Position numbers and translations under genes: made by a program
Part shown: one piece after another, positions 1 to 7,054 of the stretch
Position numbering within the stretch: position 1 is the first letter of the stretch
How the letters are laid out: the number at the start of each line of letters is the position of its first letter
Source: Flavobacteriaceae bacterium
GTDB lineage: Bacteria > Bacteroidota > Bacteroidia > Flavobacteriales > Flavobacteriaceae
DNA length: 7,054 nucleotides
Assembly: GCA_016763715.1 (NCBI GenBank)
Contig: JAESTG010000305.1
Location: 1-7,054 of the forward strand
Direction of reading: 5' to 3'
The notes under the pieces: generated by a model
The model's input: the letters and a program-made list of their open reading frames with translations, nothing else
What the model was told of the DNA's origin: nothing
Database searches by the model: none

Positions 1-873
1 GAGTCATATTATACCATTGTTTCGGCAGGATCTAACGGACGTGATTTGGATGAAGACTTTGTCGCTTTGCAAGGAAATCATGTAATTCTCTCTGTCCCTT
101 TTGACGATGAAATGGTGTTTCTTGAATGTACGAGCCAGCAAGTTCCTTTCAATTATTTAGGTACGTTTACAGATGATCGTAAAGTACTCATGGTTACACC
201 AGATGGCGGTGTGATGATTAAAACACATAGCTATGATGCGCTTGAGAGCTTAACAACGTTAAATGCCACAGCTATTTTTGATAATGAACTAAGGCTTTCT
301 GGGGTTGTCAAAGAAAGTTCTTTTGGGATTCGTTATAATAGTAAATATTTTTTGGAGACTGAAAAAAAGGAAGATGTAATTCGGTATTACAAAGATATTT
401 GGGGTCATTTGAATAGCCTTAAAGTGTCCAATGTGGTTTTTGACAATGATACTAAGAAAGTGATTTTTAGTGAGTCATTGAATTTCGAAACTGATGGATA
501 TGTTTCAAAAGCTGGCAAGAGGATATTAATTAATCCAAATGTTTTTAATAGACAAACCTTTGTGCCAGATGGTGATGAGAATCGAACTCTGCCACTTGAG
601 ATTAGAAGAGGTTACAGTCAAAAAGATGAAATTGAGATAACACTTCCAATTGGATATGTAGTGGAGTCTATATTTGACCCTATTTCTATTGAGAACGAAT
701 TTGGGATGTATAAGGCATCTGTAACGAAAATAGATGGCTCTAAAATTCTGTATAAGAGGGAGCTGGTTATTAAATCTGGACGTTTTCCAAAAGAAAAATT
801 TGTTGATTATGTTGCTTTTCGAAAAGATATCGTAAAGAAAGATAAATCTAAAATGGTTTTGATTGAAGAATGA
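1..873 (+). CDS. DUF3857/transglutaminase-like protein, C-terminal part (5' end outside window)
   Basis: The frame is open from base 1, so the gene starts upstream and 290 residues are visible; the TTG at 46 is internal. The visible part begins at the end of a transglutaminase-like core (motifs GSNGRD, GNHVIL, FLECTSQ, YLGTFTDDR, as in flavobacterial DUF3857-family proteins) and continues into a beta-rich C-terminal domain of the DUF3858 type. His27 of the visible chain (bases 79-81) sits at the catalytic His position. Fifteen residues on, Glu42 (124-126) takes the place of the usual Asp. The Cys would lie about 41 residues before the His, just off the window. This is the only copy here that keeps the His, so it is the best candidate for an active member. 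It ends in KMVLIEE, a divergent form of the tail shared by the three genes downstream. Family assignment is firm; substrate and enzymatic activity are unknown. Confidence 0.85.
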   Translation, partial: ESYYTIVSAGSNGRDLDEDFVALQGNHVILSVPFDDEMVFLECTSQQVPFNYLGTFTDDRKVLMVTPDGGVMIKTHSYDALESLTTLNATAIFDNELRLSGVVKESSFGIRYNSKYFLETEKKEDVIRYYKDIWGHLNSLKVSNVVFDNDTKKVIFSESLNFETDGYVSKAGKRILINPNVFNRQTFVPDGDENRTLPLEIRRGYSQKDEIEITLPIGYVVESIFDPISIENEFGMYKASVTKIDGSKILYKRELVIKSGRFPKEKFVDYVAFRKDIVKKDKSKMVLIEE

Positions 874-911
874 GAATAATTTATACTCTATTGTTCCTTT
901 CTCGGCGAATA

Positions 912-923
912 TAGGATATCCTA
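912..923. repeat. 12-bp perfect palindrome in the 66-base gap before the second paralogue
   Basis: TAGGATATCCTA reads the same on both strands and ends 16 bases before the ATG at 940. The gap 874-939 is the longest one in the window, so an internal promoter or operator would most plausibly be here. I found no convincing Bacteroidota promoter (TTG, about 19 bases, TAnnTTTG). As a hairpin the palindrome gives only a 4-bp stem with an ATAT loop, too weak for a terminator. Palindromes of this length are expected by chance about once or twice in 7 kb, so a regulatory role is only a possibility. Confidence 0.25.
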
Positions 924-939
924 AGATAATTTTTAAGAT

Positions 940-2793
940 ATGATTATGATGCGAAGATACAATCTGTGTTTACTTTTTCTTTGCTCTATAACTAATACTG
1001 TAGGGCAATCGTTTAAATTTGGAAGAGTGAGCACGGCTGAACTTGCTGAAACTAGGGATTCTGTATTTGGAAATATTTCAGCAAAAGTAATCTACCAGCG
1101 CATTAAATTGGACTACGGAAATGATATTGAAATCCACGAGCGTATAAAAATTTATAACAAAGAAGGTTTTGAACATTCAAATTGGGAGATTTTATTCAAT
1201 GATATTTCACATTTACAGGCATACACTTATAACTTGGAAAATAATGTCATTCAGAAAACACATGTCACCAAGGAAAGTATCTTTAAGGAGAATGTTTATG
1301 GAGACTATGAAGTAACAAAAATCACGTTCCCAAATGTGAAAGCAGGTTCGGTAATTGAACTTACTTATAAAGTAGATATAGGTAGATTGTATGAGATCTC
1401 TATTCAAAAAAGAATTCCAGTTAAAAATTTTAGACTTGTAGTGCAGAACGCACAAAAGTGGATGGAATTTAAACAGAACCCCAATTTTCCGATTCAGTTG
1501 GTTGAAGAAGAAAAGAGTAAAAAGAAATTGGTTGTTTATACAGGAAAGGAAATTCCTCCACTTAAAGATGCCCCCTATGTTAATAATATGAGCAATTATA
1601 AGGGTAAGACATACATCAAATACAAAAACAAAAATGAAGATAAAAAATGGGGACAGCTAACCAATTCATTTAACAATGCTTATTGGTTTGGTATGCAATT
1701 AGAAACAAAACCTTTTTTTAAAAATGATATTAATAAGATAATTAAAAACCGAACCGATTCATTGACAATGGCGAAAGAGATTTATGCTTTCCTCAAAAAC
1801 CGTATGGTTTATAATGGTAATTATGGTCAGGGCTCTTATGATTTGAAGGAAGTGTATAAAACAAAGTGTGGGGACAAATCTGACATCAATATGATACTAA
1901 CACTCATCTTACGATGGGCTGGATTTGAGGCAAACCCAATGGTTATTGGTTGTAAACATAAAGGGGAGGTGTTATTTGCTGAAGTAAGGTCTTTCAACGC
2001 AACAATTTCGGCGTTGCAAATAGATGATGAATTTTATTTGTTGGACGCTTCGGAGCGTTATGATAATTTTGGTCAAATACCAATCGATTTAATGAATGGC
2101 TATGGCCTTATTTTAAAGGCTGATGGAAGTTCTATTAGTTTTCCTACGGAAACAAAAGTGCTTTCCGTAAGTAGATCTAGTATTTCAGCTATTTTGGATG
2201 TTGCTACAAATACCGTGAGCGGGACTTCTAGGAGTCAACTTACAAATTATCTAGCTTGGGAATATAGAGAATTAACAAAGGAAGAAGATGCCGAAAACAT
2301 TGCCGAAGAATTAGAATCTAGCTATGATTTGTTGACCATAGATAATTTTAAAGAAAAGGACATTAATAACAGCGAAAAACCAGTTGTGATATCCTATGAT
2401 TTCACCTATGAAGATGCCATCGAAGAAATAAATGGAGATTTATATGTAGCTCCTTTCCTGTTTTTAGGTGAAAAGGAGAATAAATTTGATGAGGAGAATC
2501 GCTTATACCCAATAGATATGGAGTTTCCATATTTGGAAAATTATAGTATTAATTTTTTGATTCCTGAAGGGTATAAAGTGACTAGTCTACCTGAGAGTAG
2601 GAAGGTCAAAATTGAAAATGGAGTGGGTTCTCTCTCTTATATTTGTAGCGCATCCAATACTAATATTCAAGTGAGTCTAACTGTTAAACTTAATTATTCC
2701 CTTATACCTGCAGCGTATTATGGAGGACTACAATCTCTTTATGCTGAATATGTTGAAGTGACAAAATCAAAAATTATGTTGTCTAAATTTTGA
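940..2793 (+). CDS. Exported DUF3857/transglutaminase-like protein, short paralogue, probable pseudoenzyme
   Basis: 617 residues. A signal peptide (Arg5-Arg6, hydrophobic stretch 9-18) is probably cut at TVG|QSFKFG, residues 22/23, leaving an N-terminal Gln. A DUF3857-type beta domain follows (about 50-200; ERIKIYNKEGF, KAGSVIELTYKV), then a transglutaminase-like core (about 270-375) and a DUF3858-like C-terminal domain (about 400-617; PEGYKVTSLPES). At the triad positions there are Lys313 (in GDKSD, where active members have GDC), Ala354 (FNATI, where active members have FNHVI) and Asp369 (LLDAS). A Cys is present three residues early, at 310, but the His is missing, so classical cysteine-protease or transglutaminase chemistry is unlikely. 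It is about 58 residues shorter than the copies downstream, with the loss confined to the N-terminal half. Starts at 940, 946 and 949 are all possible; no Shine-Dalgarno sequence helps choose. Thirteen bases separate it from the next gene. Function unknown. Confidence 0.85.
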   Translation: MIMMRRYNLCLLFLCSITNTVGQSFKFGRVSTAELAETRDSVFGNISAKVIYQRIKLDYGNDIEIHERIKIYNKEGFEHSNWEILFNDISHLQAYTYNLENNVIQKTHVTKESIFKENVYGDYEVTKITFPNVKAGSVIELTYKVDIGRLYEISIQKRIPVKNFRLVVQNAQKWMEFKQNPNFPIQLVEEEKSKKKLVVYTGKEIPPLKDAPYVNNMSNYKGKTYIKYKNKNEDKKWGQLTNSFNNAYWFGMQLETKPFFKNDINKIIKNRTDSLTMAKEIYAFLKNRMVYNGNYGQGSYDLKEVYKTKCGDKSDINMILTLILRWAGFEANPMVIGCKHKGEVLFAEVRSFNATISALQIDDEFYLLDASERYDNFGQIPIDLMNGYGLILKADGSSISFPTETKVLSVSRSSISAILDVATNTVSGTSRSQLTNYLAWEYRELTKEEDAENIAEELESSYDLLTIDNFKEKDINNSEKPVVISYDFTYEDAIEEINGDLYVAPFLFLGEKENKFDEENRLYPIDMEFPYLENYSINFLIPEGYKVTSLPESRKVKIENGVGSLSYICSASNTNIQVSLTVKLNYSLIPAAYYGGLQSLYAEYVEVTKSKIMLSKF

Positions 2794-2806
2794 ATAAAAT
2801 ATAATT

Positions 2807-4838
2807 ATGAAAATAACATTCAAAAGAGTTTTTTTGTTGATTTTTAGTTTGGTTGTGGGCTCATTTACAACTATTTCTCAGAACTATAAGTTTGGTAAAG
2901 TTTCTAAAAAAGAACTTTTGGAGGGGAGTCACCCTCTATATCCAGAGGCTGAAGCAGCTATTTTATATCAGGAGACAAAAACGTCGTTAAATGATAACAA
3001 AGAGAAAGGTTTCTTTGCGGTTACCGAAGTCTTTAAACGGATCAAAATTTATAATCAAAAAGGATTTGATTGGGGGACGGTTGAGGTAGATTTATACACA
3101 TCTTCGGGTAGTGGTAAAGAAACGTTTTCTGGATTAAAGGCATATACCTATTCTATACTAAGTGATGAAATTGAGAAAGTTAAATTGAATAGTGATGGTG
3201 TTTTTGATGAAAAGAAGAGTAAATACAGGAGTGTAAGGAAGTTTACAATGCCTGCATTAAAGAATGGTTGTATTGTAGAGTATAAGTATCGGATAAAATC
3301 CCCTTTTCTGAATAATATAAATAGGTTTAGTTTTCAAGAGTCAATTCCAGTGAATAAATTGAAAATGCGTTTTGAAGCGCCAGAATATTTCAATTATAAT
3401 GCCCACCGAAGGGGTTGGATTCCTTTTGAGATTGAAAAAGATAGACATGAGAAAACGGTGACAAATCTATATACAAGTTCTCGTAATTTGGGTGCAGGAG
3501 CAGGAGTTCGTAATGCAGGGAAGTCACAGATCAAGTATTTTCAGAATATATCGGAAGTTTATTTAGCTGACGTTCCTCCCATTATAGAAGAAGCATTTGC
3601 AGGAAATCTGCAAAATTATTCAGCATCCTTGAAGTTTGAATTGGCCTTTGTTAAATTTCCGACGGAAATGGTAGAAACATATTCTACCGATTGGGAGTCG
3701 GTTTCAAACACCATTTATCGTGCTGAGAGCTTTGGAGATCAATTGGATAAGAGCCGTTACTTTGAAGACGAACTCAATCAAGTATTAAGTGGTGTCACAG
3801 ATTCTAATGAGAAAATGATGCGAATTTTTGAATTTGTGAAAGAGAAAATGAACTGGAATGGTTATGTAGGGGTTTATACTGATGAAGGTGTGAAAAATGC
3901 TTATAAAATTAGCTCAGGGAATACCGCCGATATTAATTTGATGCTAACTGCGATGTTTCGATATGCGGGACTTAATGCCAATCCAGTGTTGATAAGTACG
4001 AAGTCGCACGGTATACCTATTTTCCCAACAGTGAATGGGTTTAATTATGTGATTGCTGCGGTAGAAACTAGTGATGGTTTTTTACTTTTTAATGCAACCA
4101 ATAAATATGGGCAACCCAATGTTTTAGATAAAAGTTTATTGAATTGGAAAGGGCGTGTTGTTACAGAGAATGGGGAATCCCAATGGGTTTCGTTGAACCC
4201 AAGTAAATTAGCCGTTGAAGCCTTTATGGTAAATGCAATTTTAGACTCGGAAGGACGGCTAAAAGGGTCTGTAAAAAACCAATTTGCTGGAAATTCAGCA
4301 TTGGAGAATAGAAGCAAATTTGTTGGGTTAAGTGAAGCTGATGTTAAAGAAGAATTGGAGAAGAGCTATGAAGAACTTTCTATTACTGAAGTGAAGTTTG
4401 AAAATTTACATAACCCATATGAATCTCTGAAAATTGATTACAAATTTACTACTGAAAGTTTTGTAGAAGTAATTAATGGGAATTTGTATGTTTCACCTCT
4501 TACTGTTTTTAAGTTTGGATGAGAATCCATTTAAGTTGGAAGATCGGAAATTCCCAGTCGATTATGGGTATCCTTCTAAAAAACGCTACATTGTATCGAT
4601 AGAATTGCCTGAAGGATACAAGGTTGAGAGTTTGCCAGCGGGAGCTAATGTTAGAATGGGAGACAACGTTGTCGCTTTTAAATATTTGCTTTCAGAAAGT
4701 AACAACAAAATAAAACTATCAGCAGAGTTTTCTATCAATAGACACCTTGTGTCTCCACTTGAGTATAAGGATTTGAAGCAGTTCTATCAATACATGATTG
4801 ATAAGGATAAGGAAAAAATCGTTTTGTCTAAAATATAA
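2807..4838 (+). pseudogene. Exported DUF3857/transglutaminase-like protein, interrupted by a one-base frameshift
   Basis: The first frame runs 2807-4522 (571 residues, TGA at 4520). The rest of the protein continues in another frame to the TAA at 4836-4838. Removing one base near 4499-4512 restores a 676-residue protein that matches the next gene (675 residues) throughout. The start at 2807 gives a clean signal peptide (Lys2, Lys6, Arg7, hydrophobic 8-20), probably cut at TIS|QNYKFG (24/25). The DUF3857 domain lies at about 50-250, with a VPPI motif at 256. The transglutaminase-like core lies at about 330-435, with triad positions Thr373 (GNTAD), Tyr414 (FNYVI) and Asn429 (LFNAT): all three catalytic residues are replaced. 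The DUF3858-like domain and the tail EKIVLSKI lie after the frameshift. No other stop or indel interrupts the downstream part, so the lesion is recent, a sequencing error, or tolerated. If truly truncated, the product loses about the last 105 residues of its C-terminal domain. Confidence 0.85.
4499..4520 (+). other. Frameshift site (one extra base) in the third paralogue
   Basis: Between the Pro codon of YVSP (4496-4498) and the Glu codon of ENPF (4521-4523) there are 22 bases. The matching interval in the next gene is seven codons (SP-MLFFANL-ENPF), and in the preceding gene also seven (AP-FLFLGEK-EN). One base is therefore extra. Dropping one from CTCTT (4497-4501) gives SP-LLFLSLD-ENPF, the best match to the paralogues. 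Dropping one T from the TTTTT run at 4506-4510 gives SP-LTVLSLD-ENPF, also acceptable. The downstream frame has a stop at 4464-4466 and the upstream frame stops at 4520-4522, so the switch must fall between those stops whatever its cause. Confidence 0.85.
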
Positions 4839-4853
4839 CCACAACCAATTATT

Positions 4854-6881
4854 ATGAAATCTATCATTATTTTTCTAGCATTAGTCATGCTGTCTATTTC
4901 TGGCTTTTCACAAAATTATAAATATGGTAAAGTTTCCAAAGAGGAACTCTCAGAAACAAAAAATGCACTGTACCCAGAAGCCAGTGCTACAGTACTTTAT
5001 AGAGAGCATAAATCCTATTATAAATACAGACAGGGAGAAGGTTTTACATTGTATACAAAAGTTTTTGAACGAGTTAAAATATATAATAATGATGGGTTTT
5101 ATTGGGCTAATCATAGCTTTTCAACTTACAATTATGGAAGTGATAGAGAGAAAATAGAAAGCCTAAAAGCAACTACTTACAATTTGGATGGTAATTCAAT
5201 AAAGAAGGATAAGCTGGCAAAAAGTGCTATGTTTGAAGAAAGGTCTTCCACTTACTATATACGTCACAAATTCACGATGCCTAATATTAAATCGGGTAGC
5301 ATTATTGAGTATGTTTATACCATCTCTTCTCCATTCTATAAAATAGAAGATATAGACCTCCAATACACCATTCCTATAAGAAAGGAATTTGTTGAAGTGA
5401 CGGTTCCAGAGTATTTTATTTACAGTAATTATGGGAATCCGCAAGCTAGTTTGACTTATAATTATAAGTCATCTAGTGTGGAAGCTAAAGTTGAAATACG
5501 TGAAAGAAGTGGTTTGGGAACTGCCGACTATGATGGAAATCAGGTTAGGGGCAAAAGTAATGCTCTCTCTAGAATGATGAAATATAGGGAGAATCAATAC
5601 AAATTAGATGAAACTAATATTCCGCCACTTAAGGTTGAGGATTATGTAGACAATTTAAATAATTACCGTGCGAAGTCTATATGGGAATTAGCCATGATTA
5701 ATTGGCCTAATGAAGTTCCTAAAACGTATACTACCAATTGGGAAGCGGTAACTAAAACCATTTATAATCGAGATGCTTTTGTAAATGAATTAAATAAAAA
5801 TAACTATTTCGAAAGTGATTTAAACCAAGCCATTGCTGGTGTTACAGATCCACTAGAGAAGGCCAATAATATTTATACCGCTGTAAAAAATAAAATGTCA
5901 TGGAATGGTACTTTGGGTTATTTTCCTAGTGAAGGGGTGAAGAAAGCCTATAAGTCGGGTTCTGGGAATGTGGGTGATATCAATTTAATGCTCGTTTCCA
6001 TGTTGCGAAGCGCAAACTTGAATGCAAATCCAGTATTAGTGAGTACCAAATCACATGGAATTCCAGTTTTCCCTACGTTAAGTGGGTTCAATTATGTAAT
6101 TGCTGGATTAGAATTAAATGGTAAATTTTATTTGATGGATGCAACATCTCCTTCTTCAGGAATCAATTTACTTCCAGGTCGGGCTATGAATTGGCAAGGG
6201 AGACTTATAAAACCAGATGGAACTTCTTCTTGGGTAGGTTTATATCCTGAATTTATGTCACAGGACATCATTTATGCACAAGCTGAAATAGTTGGAACTG
6301 ATTTGATTGCAAATGTGCGAGAGCGACTTACAGGTCATTTTGCACGTCAATACCGGAAGAATTACATTGGAATTAATACCGAGGAACAACTTAAAGATTT
6401 ACAACTTGGAGAGAACATTGCAACTTATGAAAATCTAGAGGTAAAAGATTTAAATAATGGTAAGCCTTTTGTGAACCTCAGCTATGCAGCAACTTCTGGT
6501 TCAATTGTAGAAGAGATAAACAATGATTTATATCTATCACCTATGTTGTTTTTTGCCAACTTAGAGAATCCATTTAAAGCTGACACAAGAGACTACCCAA
6601 TTTTCTTTGATTTTCCACAAATTAAGAAATATAATATTACCATTAAAGTGCCTGAGGGGTATAAGGTGACATCCTTACCTGAGTCTTCTAAGGCGTCATT
6701 GGGAGATGATATGGGGAGTTATACATATTTAATAAAAGAATCCCCAGGAATGATTCAATTATCAGTAGTTTTGGAGTTGAAGTCACCCATTATAATGTCC
6801 GATGATTATGGATATGTAAAAGGGATGTTTTCAGAAATTGTTACTAAAGAAAACGAGAAGATTATCCTTTCTAAAATATAG
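4854..6881 (+). CDS. Exported DUF3857/transglutaminase-like protein, full-length paralogue, probable pseudoenzyme
   Basis: 675 residues with a typical start (Lys2, hydrophobic 4-15) and a signal peptide probably cut at GFS|QNYKYG (19/20). There is no lipobox Cys and no later membrane segment, so it should be soluble in the periplasm or exported further. The DUF3857-type domain lies at about 45-250 (VFERVKIYNNDGF, KSGSIIEYVYTI), followed by IPPLKVEDYVDN at 256. The transglutaminase-like core at about 330-435 has Val373 (GNVGD), Tyr414 (FNYVI) and Asp429 (LMDAT) at the triad positions, so Cys and His are gone. A DUF3858-like domain (about 460-675; EEINNDLYLSP, PEGYKVTSLPES) ends in EKIILSKI. 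It is nearly colinear with the broken gene before it (the triad-equivalent residues have the same numbers in both), and by eye they share roughly 40-50 percent of residues, so they are likely duplicates of each other. It follows that gene by 15 bases and precedes the MazG-like gene by 5. Family firm; function unknown. Confidence 0.9.
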   Translation: MKSIIIFLALVMLSISGFSQNYKYGKVSKEELSETKNALYPEASATVLYREHKSYYKYRQGEGFTLYTKVFERVKIYNNDGFYWANHSFSTYNYGSDREKIESLKATTYNLDGNSIKKDKLAKSAMFEERSSTYYIRHKFTMPNIKSGSIIEYVYTISSPFYKIEDIDLQYTIPIRKEFVEVTVPEYFIYSNYGNPQASLTYNYKSSSVEAKVEIRERSGLGTADYDGNQVRGKSNALSRMMKYRENQYKLDETNIPPLKVEDYVDNLNNYRAKSIWELAMINWPNEVPKTYTTNWEAVTKTIYNRDAFVNELNKNNYFESDLNQAIAGVTDPLEKANNIYTAVKNKMSWNGTLGYFPSEGVKKAYKSGSGNVGDINLMLVSMLRSANLNANPVLVSTKSHGIPVFPTLSGFNYVIAGLELNGKFYLMDATSPSSGINLLPGRAMNWQGRLIKPDGTSSWVGLYPEFMSQDIIYAQAEIVGTDLIANVRERLTGHFARQYRKNYIGINTEEQLKDLQLGENIATYENLEVKDLNNGKPFVNLSYAATSGSIVEEINNDLYLSPMLFFANLENPFKADTRDYPIFFDFPQIKKYNITIKVPEGYKVTSLPESSKASLGDDMGSYTYLIKESPGMIQLSVVLELKSPIIMSDDYGYVKGMFSEIVTKENEKIILSKI

Positions 6882-6886
6882 CAAAA

Positions 6887-7054
6887 ATGAACATTCAAAA
6901 TTCCCAGCAACAAGTAGATGCTTGGATTAAAGAGCATGGCGTTCGGTATTTTAACGAATTGACCAATATGGCACAACTCACTGAAGAAGTGGGTGAGGTG
7001 GCAAGGATTATTGCGCGTCGTTATGGTGAGCAAAGTGAAAAGGAAAGTGATAAA
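6887..7054 (+). CDS. MazG-like nucleotide pyrophosphohydrolase, N-terminal part (3' end outside window)
   Basis: 56 residues are visible, from ATG 6887 to the window edge. The chain VDAWIKEHGVRYFNELTNMA followed by LTEEVGEVARIIARRYGEQS matches the short (about 110-residue) single-domain MazG-type proteins of Bacteroidota. Glu34 and Glu37 (EEVGE) form the EXXE metal-binding half of the active site; the second half, an ExxD motif on a later helix, lies beyond the edge. Known members of the all-alpha NTP-PPase superfamily hydrolyse nucleoside triphosphates to the monophosphate and pyrophosphate in the cytosol, often as a clean-up activity; the substrate of this one is not shown by the sequence. 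The start is only 5 bases after the preceding stop, so it is probably co-transcribed with the exported proteins. No signal peptide and no Shine-Dalgarno sequence. Confidence 0.88.
   Translation, partial: MNIQNSQQQVDAWIKEHGVRYFNELTNMAQLTEEVGEVARIIARRYGEQSEKESDK

Noticed and set aside
46..873. Start of the first gene at TTG 46
   Set aside because: The frame is open back to base 1 and the upstream residues (SAGSNGRDL) fit the family, so the gene is cut by the window edge.
874..939. Rho-independent terminator between the first and second genes
   Set aside because: The only inverted repeat gives a 4-bp stem with a weak, interrupted T run, not enough to call a terminator.
967..1005. Lipoprotein signal in the second gene (LFLC near residues 12-15)
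   Set aside because: LFLC does not fit the lipobox, which wants a small residue before the Cys. The Gln-type signal peptidase I site further on matches the two other paralogues.
1213..1455. Open frames on the minus strand at 1213-1455, 4045-4317, 5196-5444 and 6806-7033, and a + strand frame at 4924-5157
   Set aside because: All lie inside or across well-supported genes in another frame, with no recognisable motifs.
3488..3520. Short GCAGGA repeat in the third paralogue
   Set aside because: It encodes a small Gly/Ala-rich loop (GAGAGV), only two repeat units long, and the frame is intact there. No sign of a functional repeat.
4476..4838. A separate 120-residue gene starting at ATG 4476
   Set aside because: Its first residues up to about 4498 are the wrong frame of the upstream gene. 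From ENPF onward it matches the C-terminal part of the neighbouring paralogue, so it is the 3' piece of the frameshifted gene, not its own gene.

Overview
The window looks like chromosomal DNA from a member of the Flavobacteriia (phylum Bacteroidota). The sequence is AT-rich and the starts have no Shine-Dalgarno sequence, only A/T-rich leaders such as TAATTATGAAA. The secreted proteins have signal peptides cut just before a Gln, and the last gene is a short MazG-type pyrophosphohydrolase of the kind common in this class. I cannot name the genus.

All genes lie on the + strand, packed head to tail. They are: (1) the 3' end of a DUF3857/transglutaminase-like protein (1-873); (2) a complete 617-residue paralogue (940-2793); (3) a third paralogue (2807-4838) broken by a one-base frameshift near 4499-4520; (4) a fourth, intact 675-residue paralogue (4854-6881); (5) the first 56 codons of a MazG-like nucleotide pyrophosphohydrolase (6887 to the window edge). 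The gaps are 66, 13, 15 and 5 bases, so genes 2-5 look like one transcription unit, possibly continuing from gene 1. There is no gene-free stretch over 300 bases, and I saw no RNA gene, mobile element or CRISPR array.

The main biological point is a tandem family of four exported transglutaminase-like proteins. The three positions of the Cys-His-Asp triad can be aligned by constant spacing (41 and 15 residues). All three paralogues visible over that region have lost the Cys and the His (Lys/Ala/Asp, Thr/Tyr/Asn, Val/Tyr/Asp), while the partial first copy keeps the His. The array therefore reads as one possibly catalytic member followed by three probable pseudoenzymes that kept their fold, signal peptides and C-terminal domain. 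Their role is not known to me; a periplasmic or surface binding or scaffolding role is only inference. Genes 3 and 4 are the closest pair, colinear almost residue for residue. The MazG-like protein is cytosolic and probably only shares the transcript.

The frameshift in gene 3 is the clearest anomaly: removing one base restores a 676-residue protein that matches gene 4 throughout. A sequencing error, a recent mutation and (less likely) a programmed frameshift all fit what can be seen.
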